Virus record (IMG/VR): IMGVR_UViG_3300020056_000052
Span: 1 to 43,491 of that record
Length of the DNA: 43,491 nucleotides
Strand: one strand, 5' to 3'
Origin: a virus
A program made the position numbers and the translations under genes. Positions 16,466-24,537 of the stretch are shown here, piece by piece. Numbering within the stretch: the stretch's first letter is position 1; every line of letters begins with the position of its first letter. The notes under the pieces are model-generated. The model saw nothing but the letters and a program-made list of their open reading frames with translations. It searched no databases and was not told the origin of the DNA.

Positions 16466-17497
16466 TTATATGCCAGAGCTCACAGCTCCTTCAGTTGAGT
16501 TGCTCGCTAGACTGTTACTTGTAGTTATTATTTCTATCATATCCTCGTGACGAATATGGTTTATTCTGCTTATAGCGTCACCGTCACCTATCAAATCATG
16601 TCCGCCAGCGCCCATAATAACATCGCCATTGGAGCAGGTTTGAACTTCCTTTGTGGCTGTTGCTAGTGTTATTGATAAAGTAAGAACATAATCGTCATAT
16701 CTTAATTTTCTAATTTGATTCCAATTAGCACTATAATCTGGTTCTTCCCCGCCAACTAGCACAATACAATTTCCTCCAGATGCTCCGTTAACATCGTTTC
16801 GTGCTGTTAAATATGAATCCATAGAGGATACAAATATAGAAGTAGAGGATGATCCTGCCATACGATATTTTTCATATGATGCTGTGGCAGCTCCTGCTAT
16901 AATTCCATCTCTTGCTTCGTCACTCCAACCTTGGCAAACAAAAGCATCTTCTCCATTGCCTGCTACAGTATGATGCCATCGTGCTACTGTAAAACTTGGA
17001 TAAGTTGTTGCTGCTGCCGAGTCATCATTTCTTAGTCTGTCTGGAGCGTTTATTACGGTGAACATTCCCGATCCCGCATTTCTACCACCAAAGAAATATT
17101 GTTCTGTAGCGGTTCCAGTTCCCATCAGTCCAGTTCGTGCTGAGGTTAGATTATTATTTGTAATAGTTACTGATGCTTCTGATGAGATTTGAAACTTTTC
17201 TACTGCTTGTCTGTATCCACCAGATCCTCTACCCTGTGCTACATATATATTTGTTCCATCAGATGTTGAGCAGTGATGTCTTCTATCTTCAACCATAGTA
17301 GTTGTTGATGTTGTAACTACCACACTATCATCAAATCTTATTTTTTGTAATGAATCTGTTTGAGAGCCTGGTATTGACGGACGCCCGCCATTGTATATAG
17401 CAACATCAGCACACCCGTGCCCGTCAATTATAACTGCATCAGCTAAATCAGATGTTGTAATATCAAAAAATCCATCGGCAAATATAATGGCTGCCAT
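16466..17497 (-). CDS. Kelch-like six-bladed propeller adhesin, copy 1
   Basis: The start is taken at 17497 rather than 17518: GGAGGA lies 8 nt upstream, the ATG overlaps the preceding stop as TAATG, and the resulting MAAIIFADGFFDITTSDLAD aligns with the start of the paralogue at 24538-25542. The protein has 343 aa. About six repeats of roughly 50 residues follow, each with a Gly-rich turn (YNGGRP, FFGGRN, LVGGEE, GAGGHD) and often an RxRxDD or KxRFDD strand end (KIRFDD, RLRNDD, KLRYDD). This is kelch/galactose-oxidase-type blade periodicity. No copper-site or active-site residues were identified. A surface-binding role on the tail fibre or virion is inferred. Confidence 0.8.
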   Translation of the reverse strand: MAAIIFADGFFDITTSDLADAVIIDGHGCADVAIYNGGRPSIPGSQTDSLQKIRFDDSVVVTTSTTTMVEDRRHHCSTSDGTNIYVAQGRGSGGYRQAVEKFQISSEASVTITNNNLTSARTGLMGTGTATEQYFFGGRNAGSGMFTVINAPDRLRNDDSAAATTYPSFTVARWHHTVAGNGEDAFVCQGWSDEARDGIIAGAATASYEKYRMAGSSSTSIFVSSMDSYLTARNDVNGASGGNCIVLVGGEEPDYSANWNQIRKLRYDDYVLTLSITLATATKEVQTCSNGDVIMGAGGHDLIGDGDAISRINHIRHEDMIEIITTSNSLASNSTEGAVSSGI

Positions 17498-18705
17498 TAG
17501 CTTATTCCTCCACCACAAGCGGCTTGTTTTGCTTCTTGTAGTCTTGTAGAAAGTATTTGACAGGCGGCGCTATCATCAAATTTCATTTTTTGTATAACAT
17601 CGTTTCCTATTCCGCTCTGAGAACCAGCAGAAGTCCAACCATTAGATACATACGCACTTCCGTCAGCATAATCTCCTGCGCTTACATGGCCGGCTGCTCT
17701 AGTAGAGGTTCTATATGTTAGAACTGTGGAAGTAGTTGGATCATCATATTTGAATTTCCAAAAGGACCATGTAGAATAACTCACAACATCGCCATTATAT
17801 TCTAGCATAGTTCCATTAGTGATAGCATTATAATTGGCTGTTGTTACTGCAGCAGCATCATCCGCATATCTGTGTTTCTCTCCAGATATTCCAGTTATGG
17901 AATTACTCATTCCTGGAACTCTACCACCTACTCTTAAGTAATCATATTCCTGTCCTACGGTGCTAGCTCTATAATATGTTTGTGACATTGGGTTTGCTGC
18001 AACTGCAACAACATTAGGGTCATCCCATCGATATTTGTCTATATCAGTTTGATAGAGATATCCTCCACTGCCACCAATAAAATCAAATTTTTCCATTGCT
18101 ACATTATGAATATCAGTATAATTAGATACTAAATTTCCTGTTGCAGAGCTTTCGATGCCGCTGGTAGTCGTAGCACCATATCCAACTTTCCAATTGGTTC
18201 TATTAAATGATCCAGACCAATTTGCGGTTCCGTTTGTACGAAAAGCAGCAACATCATAATTTCTTGTAACTGAGGCGGTAGTAGTAAATGCATTATCTTC
18301 AGCAGGAATAGTACCAACTTTATGAGCCAAATCATCGAATTTGACTTGATCTATATGATCAAGATAATTTGGGATTGGAGTTCCATCTTCATCAAAGCCC
18401 AAGGGTTCTCCTCTTCCTCCCATTACTATTATAGAAATATTTCTTGGATATAGCTGGTGGATATAAGGAAGATTGAGATATTTTAAGGCGCTTATATAAA
18501 CTAATTTATTTGTAGTTGGGCATTTTACTGCGTCTAATACTGCATTAACTGGTTTGCCTTGGGTAATGTCTTGTCCTGCAACTTGAACAGGTCCTCGATT
18601 CATATATGTCGTAAAGTCAGACGAGTTTGCGATTCTTGATAATTGTATTGTTGTTGGGTAAGTTTCTTTTGATTTTACACTAAAAAATCTAAATGTCGTT
18701 GCCAT
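17497..18705 (-). CDS. Kelch-like propeller adhesin, copy 2
   Basis: This 402-aa protein has an N-terminal segment of about 90 residues before the repeats (TFRFFSVKSKETYPTTIQLS). About six degenerate blades follow, marked by IIVMGGRGEP, FIGGSGGY, RVGGRVPG and strand ends QVKFDD, KYRWDD, KFKYDD and KMKFDD. It is the most diverged of the four kelch-like paralogues here. Its stop overlaps the start of copy 1 (TAATG), so the two are translationally coupled and may form a heteromeric structure. A late box CATAAATA and a hairpin lie directly upstream. Function in adsorption is inferred. Confidence 0.78.
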   Translation of the reverse strand: MATTFRFFSVKSKETYPTTIQLSRIANSSDFTTYMNRGPVQVAGQDITQGKPVNAVLDAVKCPTTNKLVYISALKYLNLPYIHQLYPRNISIIVMGGRGEPLGFDEDGTPIPNYLDHIDQVKFDDLAHKVGTIPAEDNAFTTTASVTRNYDVAAFRTNGTANWSGSFNRTNWKVGYGATTTSGIESSATGNLVSNYTDIHNVAMEKFDFIGGSGGYLYQTDIDKYRWDDPNVVAVAANPMSQTYYRASTVGQEYDYLRVGGRVPGMSNSITGISGEKHRYADDAAAVTTANYNAITNGTMLEYNGDVVSYSTWSFWKFKYDDPTTSTVLTYRTSTRAAGHVSAGDYADGSAYVSNGWTSAGSQSGIGNDVIQKMKFDDSAACQILSTRLQEAKQAACGGGIS

Positions 18706-18729
18706 TAGCTCTCTTTAAATATTATAGTG

Positions 18730-18737
18730 TATTTATG
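18730..18737 (-). promoter_or_regulatory. Late promoter box CATAAATA for the kelch pair operon
   Basis: CATAAATA on the minus strand, 25 nt upstream of the ATG at 18705 and immediately after an 11-bp hairpin. Probably drives the two kelch-like genes and the helical gene. Confidence 0.68.
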
Positions 18738-18742
18738 CAGAA

Positions 18743-18768
18743 ATGTCAAGCTCCAAAGAGCTTGACAT
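18743..18768 (-). terminator. Perfect 11-bp hairpin after the 563-aa fibre gene
   Basis: ATGTCAAGCTC, loop CAAA, GAGCTTGACAT form a perfect 11-bp stem located 11 nt after the fibre stop (18779). The minus-strand 3' flank is TTCTG, a weak U-tract, so termination may be partial. It cleanly separates one transcription unit from the next late promoter. Confidence 0.65.
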
Positions 18769-18778
18769 ATATGGATTA

Positions 18779-20470
18779 TTATAGAGGCTGGATCCAGTTT
18801 CCTACGCCTGTGCCGGAATCTACGACCCAAATATAAAGAATACCTGAGTTGCGATCCAACCACATCATGCCCTCATCTGGAGAGGCAGGTGCTGCGGTAT
18901 CAACTGTACAAGCTCCGCCAACTTTTACGCCATCAACATACAAGTCGTTTCCTTGTACTGTCAATGGAATATTTACTGCTGGAGTTGCAGGATCAACCAT
19001 GTGAATGGTTTGAGCATAAATGTTAGTCCAGCGAAGAGCTGCTCCGCCCAAGTCCCATGTCAAATCAGCGTTTGGGTTGATAGTATCGGCAGCTACACCA
19101 GCAAGTGAGCTTGCGCCAATTACACCAAGTGTTCCGCCAACTGTTGCGCCGTTTGTCACAGCCAATGTATCACCAGCAGTTACCGCACCAGTTACAGCCA
19201 AAGTTGAACTCAATGTTGCTGCGCCTGTTACATTCAATGCATCACTAAGTGTAGCCACTCCAGTTACGTCCAAAGTTGATGACATTGTAGCTGCGCCAGT
19301 TACGCCCAAAGTTGAGCTTAGTGTAGTTGCTCCAGATACAGTGGTAGCTCCGTTGATACTAACGTTGCCACTATTTGAACTTAAAACCAAATCACCAGTA
19401 ATTGTGTCAATAGTTTGATCATCTGTTACAGCAATTTGGATATTACCAAAGTTAGTGCTTGGAACTGTCAAGTTGTTAACTGTAATGGAGTCAAAATAAC
19501 CATGGTTCCACATCGTCAATTCATGGCCCAAGTCGTATGTTTTGTCTGCTGATGGCATAACATGACCTGAAAAGTCAGCGCCACCAAATGCTACGTTGCC
19601 CAGTGTTCCTGAGAAAACTTCGCCTGTGTTAGTTGCGTCTGGCATAAAGGTAAATTTCTGAACTGAGCGATCAAAGCCAAAGAAACCAACCTTTGCTGCT
19701 GTGCCGTCGTGCCATTGGTACTCAATACCGCGATCCAATCCGTCGTTTGTAGTAGGAGCAGTGTCGCCACCCAGTGTCATAACGGGATCATCAAGTGTTA
19801 CAGTAGTTGAATTTACTGTAGTTGTAGTTCCATTTACAGTCAAGTCACCTGTAATAGTTACATTACCAAGTGTGCTTGTTCCACCAGTTGTGGAGCCTGT
19901 AATCAAAATGTTACCAGCAATAGTTACATCACCGCCATCACCACTTGGGGAAGGATCAATAACAATAGCATTGGTTGCTGAACTAATAGTGTTGTTTGAG
20001 CCATCAATTGTCAAATCACCAAGAACTACTTTGCTACCATAAATGTTATTCCAAACATTAGAAGCAGTACCTAAATCGTATGTAGCAGTAGCCAATGGAG
20101 TAATAGTGTTTGAGGAAACAACGCCATTCAATGTAGTAGCGTCTGTAACAGCCAAAGAATTACCAAGTGCTGTAGCGCCAGTTACAGTGAATGTTCCACC
20201 AACAGAAGCGTCAGTTGTAAATGTTGAAATACCTGTAACATCTAATGTGCCAGTTACAGCCAAGTTGTCATCAACTTGTGTATTACCAGTTGCAGAGTCT
20301 AAGATCAAGTCTAAAGTCTTAGTGTCAATCTCGTTGTCTGCTGTAATTGAGAGTTGAACATCACCGAAGGATGGTTGAACATTCCATACAGTACCGTCCC
20401 ATTCCCAAGTAGTCGCGCCGTAGGTATATAACTGTCCTACAGTAGTTGCGCTCGGAAAAGCAAAAGCCAT
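18779..20470 (-). CDS. Tail fibre-like protein with pseudo-helical GATTLSSTL repeats
   Basis: This 563-aa protein opens with the WNG-type module (FPSATTVGQLYTYG, TTWEWDGTVW). It carries the TTTVNSTTVTLDDP module at about residues 210-320, continuing to RGIEYQWHDGTAAKVGFFGF and KFTFMPDATN; this block recurs in three other genes of the window. Residues 375-490 are short degenerate repeats of the type TLSSTLGVTGAAT, typical of beta-helical or left-handed coil fibre shafts. Near the C-terminus there is WDLGGAALRWTNIYAQ, and it ends with SPDEGMMWLDRNSGILYI and WIQPL, the second half of the WNG module. It has its own late box and the Shine-Dalgarno AAAGGAG. Likely a long trimeric fibre. Confidence 0.83.
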   Translation of the reverse strand: MAFAFPSATTVGQLYTYGATTWEWDGTVWNVQPSFGDVQLSITADNEIDTKTLDLILDSATGNTQVDDNLAVTGTLDVTGISTFTTDASVGGTFTVTGATALGNSLAVTDATTLNGVVSSNTITPLATATYDLGTASNVWNNIYGSKVVLGDLTIDGSNNTISSATNAIVIDPSPSGDGGDVTIAGNILITGSTTGGTSTLGNVTITGDLTVNGTTTTVNSTTVTLDDPVMTLGGDTAPTTNDGLDRGIEYQWHDGTAAKVGFFGFDRSVQKFTFMPDATNTGEVFSGTLGNVAFGGADFSGHVMPSADKTYDLGHELTMWNHGYFDSITVNNLTVPSTNFGNIQIAVTDDQTIDTITGDLVLSSNSGNVSINGATTVSGATTLSSTLGVTGAATMSSTLDVTGVATLSDALNVTGAATLSSTLAVTGAVTAGDTLAVTNGATVGGTLGVIGASSLAGVAADTINPNADLTWDLGGAALRWTNIYAQTIHMVDPATPAVNIPLTVQGNDLYVDGVKVGGACTVDTAAPASPDEGMMWLDRNSGILYIWVVDSGTGVGNWIQPL

Positions 20471-20503
20471 ATCTTATCTCCTTTAAAAATCAGTAGCTTT
20501 ATA

Positions 20504-20510
20504 TATTTAG
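20504..20510 (-). promoter_or_regulatory. Late promoter box CTAAATA
   Basis: GCTAAATA on the minus strand, 34 nt upstream of the ATG at 20470, just after the stop of the 76-aa gene. AAAGGAG follows before the start. Confidence 0.62.
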
Positions 20511-20515
20511 CAATA

Positions 20516-20746
20516 TTACATTATTCTTGGTTGCACCCAAGTATCTTGTGTTCTAAAATACAGTTTGCCATTTTCTGTATTCAACCACCTATTCGCTTCA
20601 ATTACATCCTCAGGTTCAGTATCTTGAGCAAAAATAGTCTTTTTATTTTTTGTAACCCACTGTCCACCATTCCAAGCCCAAGTTCGTCCTTCGTGCTCAA
20701 ATAGTTCTCCTACAGTAGTTCCAGTGGGAAAAGCAAATGCTGCCAT
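20516..20746 (-). CDS. Small stand-alone WNG-module protein, 76 aa
   Basis: The protein consists only of the two halves of the module found at the ends of larger fibres: FPTGTTVGELFEHEGRTWAW with NGGQW, then EANRWLNTENGKLYFRTQ and WVQPR. It probably folds as two small beta-hairpin or sheet units. AAGGAG precedes the ATG and the gene follows the 81-aa paralogue by 13 nt. It may be a detached fibre tip, an adaptor or a capping piece; there is no direct evidence for which. Confidence 0.78.
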   Translation of the reverse strand: MAAFAFPTGTTVGELFEHEGRTWAWNGGQWVTKNKKTIFAQDTEPEDVIEANRWLNTENGKLYFRTQDTWVQPRIM

Positions 20747-20759
20747 TTAAGTCTCCTTA

Positions 20760-21005
20760 TTATGTTGGCTGATAGGCAGAGCCCATTTGTACCCATGCCC
20801 CTGAAGTGTCATAGAAATACATTCTGCCGTTTTCTGTGTTAAACCAATAGTTACCTGTTATTGGTGTTGGAGTTGTTGGGAGAGTATCTTGTACATACAC
20901 TTCGTCACTGTATAATCGGTCCCAAGCAGTTCCATTATACTCCCAAGTGTTATCTCCTTCAGTATATAAGTTGCCTGCAGAGCCTGCAGGAAATGTAAGT
21001 GCCAT
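20760..21005 (-). CDS. Small stand-alone WNG-module protein, 81 aa
   Basis: This is a paralogue of the neighbouring 76-aa protein: FPAGSAGNLYTEGDNTWEYN with GTAWDRL, followed by TPITGNYWFNTENGRMYFYD and WVQMGS. It has a perfect T4 late box TATAAATA (21024-21031) and AAAGGAG upstream, so this pair is a separate late transcription unit despite its small size. High late expression suggests a virion component. No other function can be read. Confidence 0.78.
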   Translation of the reverse strand: MALTFPAGSAGNLYTEGDNTWEYNGTAWDRLYSDEVYVQDTLPTTPTPITGNYWFNTENGRMYFYDTSGAWVQMGSAYQPT

Positions 21006-21023
21006 TCATATTCTCCTTTATAA

Positions 21024-21031
21024 TATTTATA
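21024..21031 (-). promoter_or_regulatory. Perfect T4 late promoter box TATAAATA
   Basis: TATAAATA on the minus strand, identical to the T4 consensus, overlaps the stop codon of the 724-aa gene and precedes the ATG at 21005 by 18 nt. Confidence 0.75.
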
Positions 21032-23201
21032 CAGTTGTCCAAGGTTTAGCCATAGCTTCCGCTGGTGGTAATGCACCAGGACTAGATGATCCCAGCCATT
21101 CAGCATTAAATCCAGCAGGATTAGTGCCTATGTGTGTTGGTTGGATTATAGTGGCTGGATTTGACAATAAGGATATATGTTCTCCATCATCAGCTACGCC
21201 AACAAAAAACAGTCTTGAATTAGCAGCAGCTATTGATTCATACTGTCCAAGATATCCTGGAAATCCTGGTATTTGTACTTCATTAGTATCTGGATTCATA
21301 CCCATTATAGCCCAACAAGGATATACAAATGAATTATCAGGGAAGGATCTTGCATAAATCAACATACCATAATAGGATATGCCTGCTCTTAAATTAGGTA
21401 CAGTTGTTGATCCATTCTCATTAACAAATTGATTAGTATCCGAATCCCAACTTGTAGTTATTGTTCGAGGAATATTTTGGGAAGCTCCTATATTAACAGC
21501 CCCTAGATTGTTTAGTCTTACCCGCATGAGTCTTGCTATTGTTGTTGTATTAGCATCTGATCCTGTTGAATATCCAACAAATGGGAATGTCTGCTCTGTC
21601 GTATTTTCTACATTGAGGGTAGTCATATTATCTGTTGAGACTGTACTATAAAACGAATCTATTCCTGCTATAATATTGGGTTCAAAAACATAAGCAGCTC
21701 CTGAGTCAGTTTGGGCATCACTAGATTCTTCACCGTATGCCCCGGCGATAGCATATGATTCACATATAGCTACTTGCTCCGCAAATCTATCTGTTCTTCC
21801 TGTGCTTTGTAAATTAGGATTGTCTACTGTATCAAGTAACTTTCCTGTTGCTGGATCAAAGACGTATGCTTTGCCAGAGTAGAGATCCGACGAAGTATGA
21901 TTCTCATTAGGAGCACCAACTATAGCATACGATTCACATATATCAACACCATAACCAAACTGATCACTTGCTGTTGTAGTAAGAGCATTTGGATTGTCTA
22001 GTGTATGAAGTAGAGCACCTGTTGCTGGGTTGTAAATGTATGCTTTACCAGACCATAATCCTGTACCACCACCTGGGTTACTTGATCCATCATCTTCTCC
22101 ATGTGCACCAACTATAGCATACGATTCACATATAGCAACAGCATAACCAAATAGATCATTATCAGCTACGTCAAATACATTTGGATTGTCTAGTGTATAA
22201 AGTAAATTTCCTGTTGATGTGTCGTAAATATATGCTCTACCAGAGTTGGCTCCTCCTTGATCTTCATATGGTGCGCCAACTATAGCATACGATTCACATA
22301 TATCAACCCGGTATCCAAACCTAGGGGTAGTACCACCAGAGGTTGGATTGTCTAGTGTATAAAGTAAATTTCCTGTTGATGTGTTGTAAATATATACTTT
22401 ACCAGAGTCGGCTACTGCTCCTTCATCTGCATGAGGAGCACCAACTATAGTATATGAATCAGAAATAGCAAGACCCCAGCCAAATCTAGCAGTGGTTTCT
22501 GGATTTGGGTTATTTAATGTACGAAGTAAATTTCCGGTTGATGTGTCGTAAATATATACCTTGCCAGAAGCAGTTCCGCCAGTATCACTTTCTCCATATG
22601 CACCAATTACGGCATAAGATTCAGATATATCAACACAATAACCAAAAAAATCATCTGCTGATGTGCCATCAACATTAGGGTTGTCTAGTGTATAAAGTAA
22701 ATTTCCTGTTGATGTGTCGTAAATATATGCTTTACCAGATTTATTTCCGCCAGCATCCTCTTCCCAATATGCTCCAACTATAAAGTATGAATCAGTGATA
22801 CCAACACCCCAGCCAAATCGATCACTAAGTGCATCACCATAAACATTAGGATTTTCTTTTGAGTATTTTAGGTGCAGGCTTATTGATTCTCTCCATGTCA
22901 TTGGTCGCCCAATAGGATTGACTCCCCAAGCATTTTTTGCGACAGCTTTATCAGTTTCAGCTGATGCAGTCGTAAATACTGACCCTTCGTTAATCCATTG
23001 CCCATCTAAATATGTATAAAGCCTGCCATTATCAGTATCAGTCCAATGTTGGCCCTCAACTGCTACTGTTGGAGCATCAGCTTGAAAGTAAGTTTTTGAC
23101 GGGTCTAAATATTCCCATCCAGTTCCGTTATACACCCAGGTTGAAGTTCCATCTGTATATGTTTGCCCTACAGTGGTTGCTTCTGGGAATGCTATTGCCA
23201 T
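21027..23201 (-). CDS. Fibre protein with FG-GAP-like seven-bladed propeller, copy 1
   Basis: This 724-aa protein begins with the WNG-type module (FPEATTVGQTYTDG, STWVYNGTGWEYL, then GQHWTDTDNGRLYTYLDGQW). Residues 124-507 contain seven repeats of 52-65 residues of the type DxFGYxVxIxESYAIVGAP, then SGKAYIYDTSTGNLLYTLDN, the FG-GAP/integrin-alpha-type blade. Acidic loops (EEDAGG, GESDTGG, PYEDQGG) could bind Ca2+. The C-terminal 215 residues form a separate beta-rich domain with ARLMRVRLNNLGAVNIGASQ. Several blades are nearly identical in DNA. Likely a receptor-binding or glycan-binding component of the tail; the ligand is unknown. Confidence 0.85.
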   Translation of the reverse strand: MAIAFPEATTVGQTYTDGTSTWVYNGTGWEYLDPSKTYFQADAPTVAVEGQHWTDTDNGRLYTYLDGQWINEGSVFTTASAETDKAVAKNAWGVNPIGRPMTWRESISLHLKYSKENPNVYGDALSDRFGWGVGITDSYFIVGAYWEEDAGGNKSGKAYIYDTSTGNLLYTLDNPNVDGTSADDFFGYCVDISESYAVIGAYGESDTGGTASGKVYIYDTSTGNLLRTLNNPNPETTARFGWGLAISDSYTIVGAPHADEGAVADSGKVYIYNTSTGNLLYTLDNPTSGGTTPRFGYRVDICESYAIVGAPYEDQGGANSGRAYIYDTSTGNLLYTLDNPNVFDVADNDLFGYAVAICESYAIVGAHGEDDGSSNPGGGTGLWSGKAYIYNPATGALLHTLDNPNALTTTASDQFGYGVDICESYAIVGAPNENHTSSDLYSGKAYVFDPATGKLLDTVDNPNLQSTGRTDRFAEQVAICESYAIAGAYGEESSDAQTDSGAAYVFEPNIIAGIDSFYSTVSTDNMTTLNVENTTEQTFPFVGYSTGSDANTTTIARLMRVRLNNLGAVNIGASQNIPRTITTSWDSDTNQFVNENGSTTVPNLRAGISYYGMLIYARSFPDNSFVYPCWAIMGMNPDTNEVQIPGFPGYLGQYESIAAANSRLFFVGVADDGEHISLLSNPATIIQPTHIGTNPAGFNAEWLGSSSPGALPPAEAMAKPWTTV
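22201..22740 (-). repeat. Near-identical propeller-blade DNA repeats
   Basis: The segment AGTAAATTTCCTGTTGATGT, with small changes, starts at 22201, 22363, 22525 and 22696, spacings of 162, 162 and 171 bp (54, 54 and 57 codons). Flanks such as TTGTCTAGTGTATAA and GCATACGATTCACATATA also recur. The similarity at DNA level points to recent blade duplication or homogenisation. Confidence 0.88.
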
Positions 23202-23211
23202 TTATTTCTCC

Positions 23212-23448
23212 TTATATTGAAACAGCCGTTTTTGCTTGTATCCAAGCTCCGCCCATATAAAAATACAATTTGCCTGTATTCATATCATACCAAGTATTGC
23301 CGTCGATTGGATTTGCAGGTGCTGTAGCAGAGGCAAATAATTGATCCGCACTTACCGTTGCCCAACCAGTTCCATTCCACTTCCAAGTAGTTCCTCCTTC
23401 AGTATAAAGTTCACCAACTGTTGTACCTTGTGGAAATGATATTGGCAT
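23212..23448 (-). CDS. Small stand-alone WNG-module protein, 78 aa
   Basis: The start is set at 23448 (MPISFPQGTTVGELYTEGG), not at the upstream in-frame ATG at 23481: AAAGGA lies just before 23448, the perfect late box TATAAATA (23466-23473) lies between the two, and all paralogues start here. The protein has the two module halves, TTWKWNGTGWATV and DGNTWYDMNTGKLYFYMGGAW with WIQ. It is followed by the 724-aa propeller protein, whose N-terminus has the same module, so the pair may be partners. Confidence 0.8.
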   Translation of the reverse strand: MPISFPQGTTVGELYTEGGTTWKWNGTGWATVSADQLFASATAPANPIDGNTWYDMNTGKLYFYMGGAWIQAKTAVSI

Positions 23449-23465
23449 AAATGTTTCCTTTATGT

Positions 23466-23473
23466 TATTTATA
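23466..23473 (-). promoter_or_regulatory. Perfect T4 late promoter box TATAAATA
   Basis: TATAAATA on the minus strand, 17 nt upstream of the ATG at 23448 and followed by AAAGGA. It serves the 78-aa and 724-aa genes. Confidence 0.75.
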
Positions 23474-23490
23474 GCATTCAACCTATTGTA

Positions 23491-24519
23491 TTAAGTTGTA
23501 GCTTTTTCTAATTCTTCGACTCTTTTGGTTAATTCTTTTACGGCTTGAAGAAGTATTGTAGTCATTCTAGCATAATCTACAGTCAAATAATCTTGTCCAG
23601 AAAGACTCTCGCCATGTGCGCCTTCATCCATTTCAGATAATCTTACAAGTTCAGGAAATTGTTTTTGCACTTGTTGGGCACTCATACCATATTCTTCGCC
23701 TCTATTTTTTACACCTAGCGATTCAGCTAGTGCGTTAGGCGTATATTTGAATGTGGTTAGTTTTGATATTTTATCTAATACTTTGCCTAAATTGCCTGTT
23801 CTTGTTTTCAATCTGTCGTCTGAGGTTGTTGGGGGGACCATTGAAGTAGCTAATCCATGTGACATAGAATAGCCTGGCTGGATCCAAGATCCGCCTGCGT
23901 AAATATAGAGTCTAGCATTGTTTGTGCTAAACCACATATCACCTTCAACCATTGTAGCTGGAGGTGTGTTGCCTACATGAGTTGCGTTATTGTCAATTTG
24001 AACTCCATTGACATACAAGTTGCCTTTTATATTTACATTGCCTGTAGCACTTGTAACAGTTAAATCTCCTACGGCTGTATCTAATTGGTTTGGATTTGTA
24101 ACCCCTAATTGTACATCGCCGCCAATAACACCTTTACTTACAAAAGCATTTCCGTTTATGTAAGCATTATTCATTGCTGTGATATCTTGTGCTACAGAAA
24201 CATAACCTGCGTTAAAAGTTCCGTTATCACCAAACAAGTATTGTCTTGTTCCGTTATAGTGTAGAGCTAATTTTCCATTTACTGTTCCGTTAGCATCTAG
24301 TTGAAAGCTCCATTTGTGTGCATATGTTGATTCGGTGATACTTTGGACATACGATTGCGCTTCGCCTAAAACGTCAAAGTCAGTTTGAGGAGTTCCAGTT
24401 TTTACACCAATTCTTTGTTCTGAGACATCAAAGTATAAAAGATTATACTCAAATGCTAAGTCTTCACCATTACTTCTTGTAAGGTTACTTTTTAAATTTT
24501 CACCTGCTACCTTTAACAT
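23491..24519 (-). CDS. Fibre protein with C-terminal S74 self-cleaving chaperone domain
   Basis: Residues 1-225 are fibre-like: KWSFQLDANGTVNGKLALHY, LGVTNPNQLDTAVGDLTVTS, then the WNG-type block EGDMWFSTNNARLYIYAGGS. Residues 233-342 form an intramolecular chaperone of endosialidase type (Peptidase_S74): SDDRLKTRTGNLGKVLDKI, FKYTPNA, EYGMSAQQVQKQFPELV, DYLTVDYARMTTILLQAV and a final coiled coil. The expected Ser-Lys dyad is S233 and K238, and cleavage would be just before S233. The domain trimerises the fibre and is then released. AGGA precedes the ATG. No polysaccharide-degrading domain is fused here, so it caps a binding fibre rather than an obvious depolymerase. Confidence 0.9.
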   Translation of the reverse strand: MLKVAGENLKSNLTRSNGEDLAFEYNLLYFDVSEQRIGVKTGTPQTDFDVLGEAQSYVQSITESTYAHKWSFQLDANGTVNGKLALHYNGTRQYLFGDNGTFNAGYVSVAQDITAMNNAYINGNAFVSKGVIGGDVQLGVTNPNQLDTAVGDLTVTSATGNVNIKGNLYVNGVQIDNNATHVGNTPPATMVEGDMWFSTNNARLYIYAGGSWIQPGYSMSHGLATSMVPPTTSDDRLKTRTGNLGKVLDKISKLTTFKYTPNALAESLGVKNRGEEYGMSAQQVQKQFPELVRLSEMDEGAHGESLSGQDYLTVDYARMTTILLQAVKELTKRVEELEKATT

Positions 24520-24537
24520 TATTTCAAAGTCCTCATT

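Noticed and set aside
17498-17518. Longer start for the kelch-like copy 1 (ATG at 17518)
   Set aside because: The ribosome binding site, TAATG overlap and paralogue alignment all support the ATG at 17497.
19020-20357. Plus-strand ORFs rich in Val, Ala, Pro and Thr opposite the 563-aa fibre
   Set aside because: They mirror the repetitive fibre gene, lack ribosome binding sites and lie antisense to a well-supported CDS.
23449-23481. Longer start for the 78-aa module protein (ATG at 23481)
   Set aside because: The late box TATAAATA lies downstream of it, and AAAGGA plus paralogue starts support 23448.
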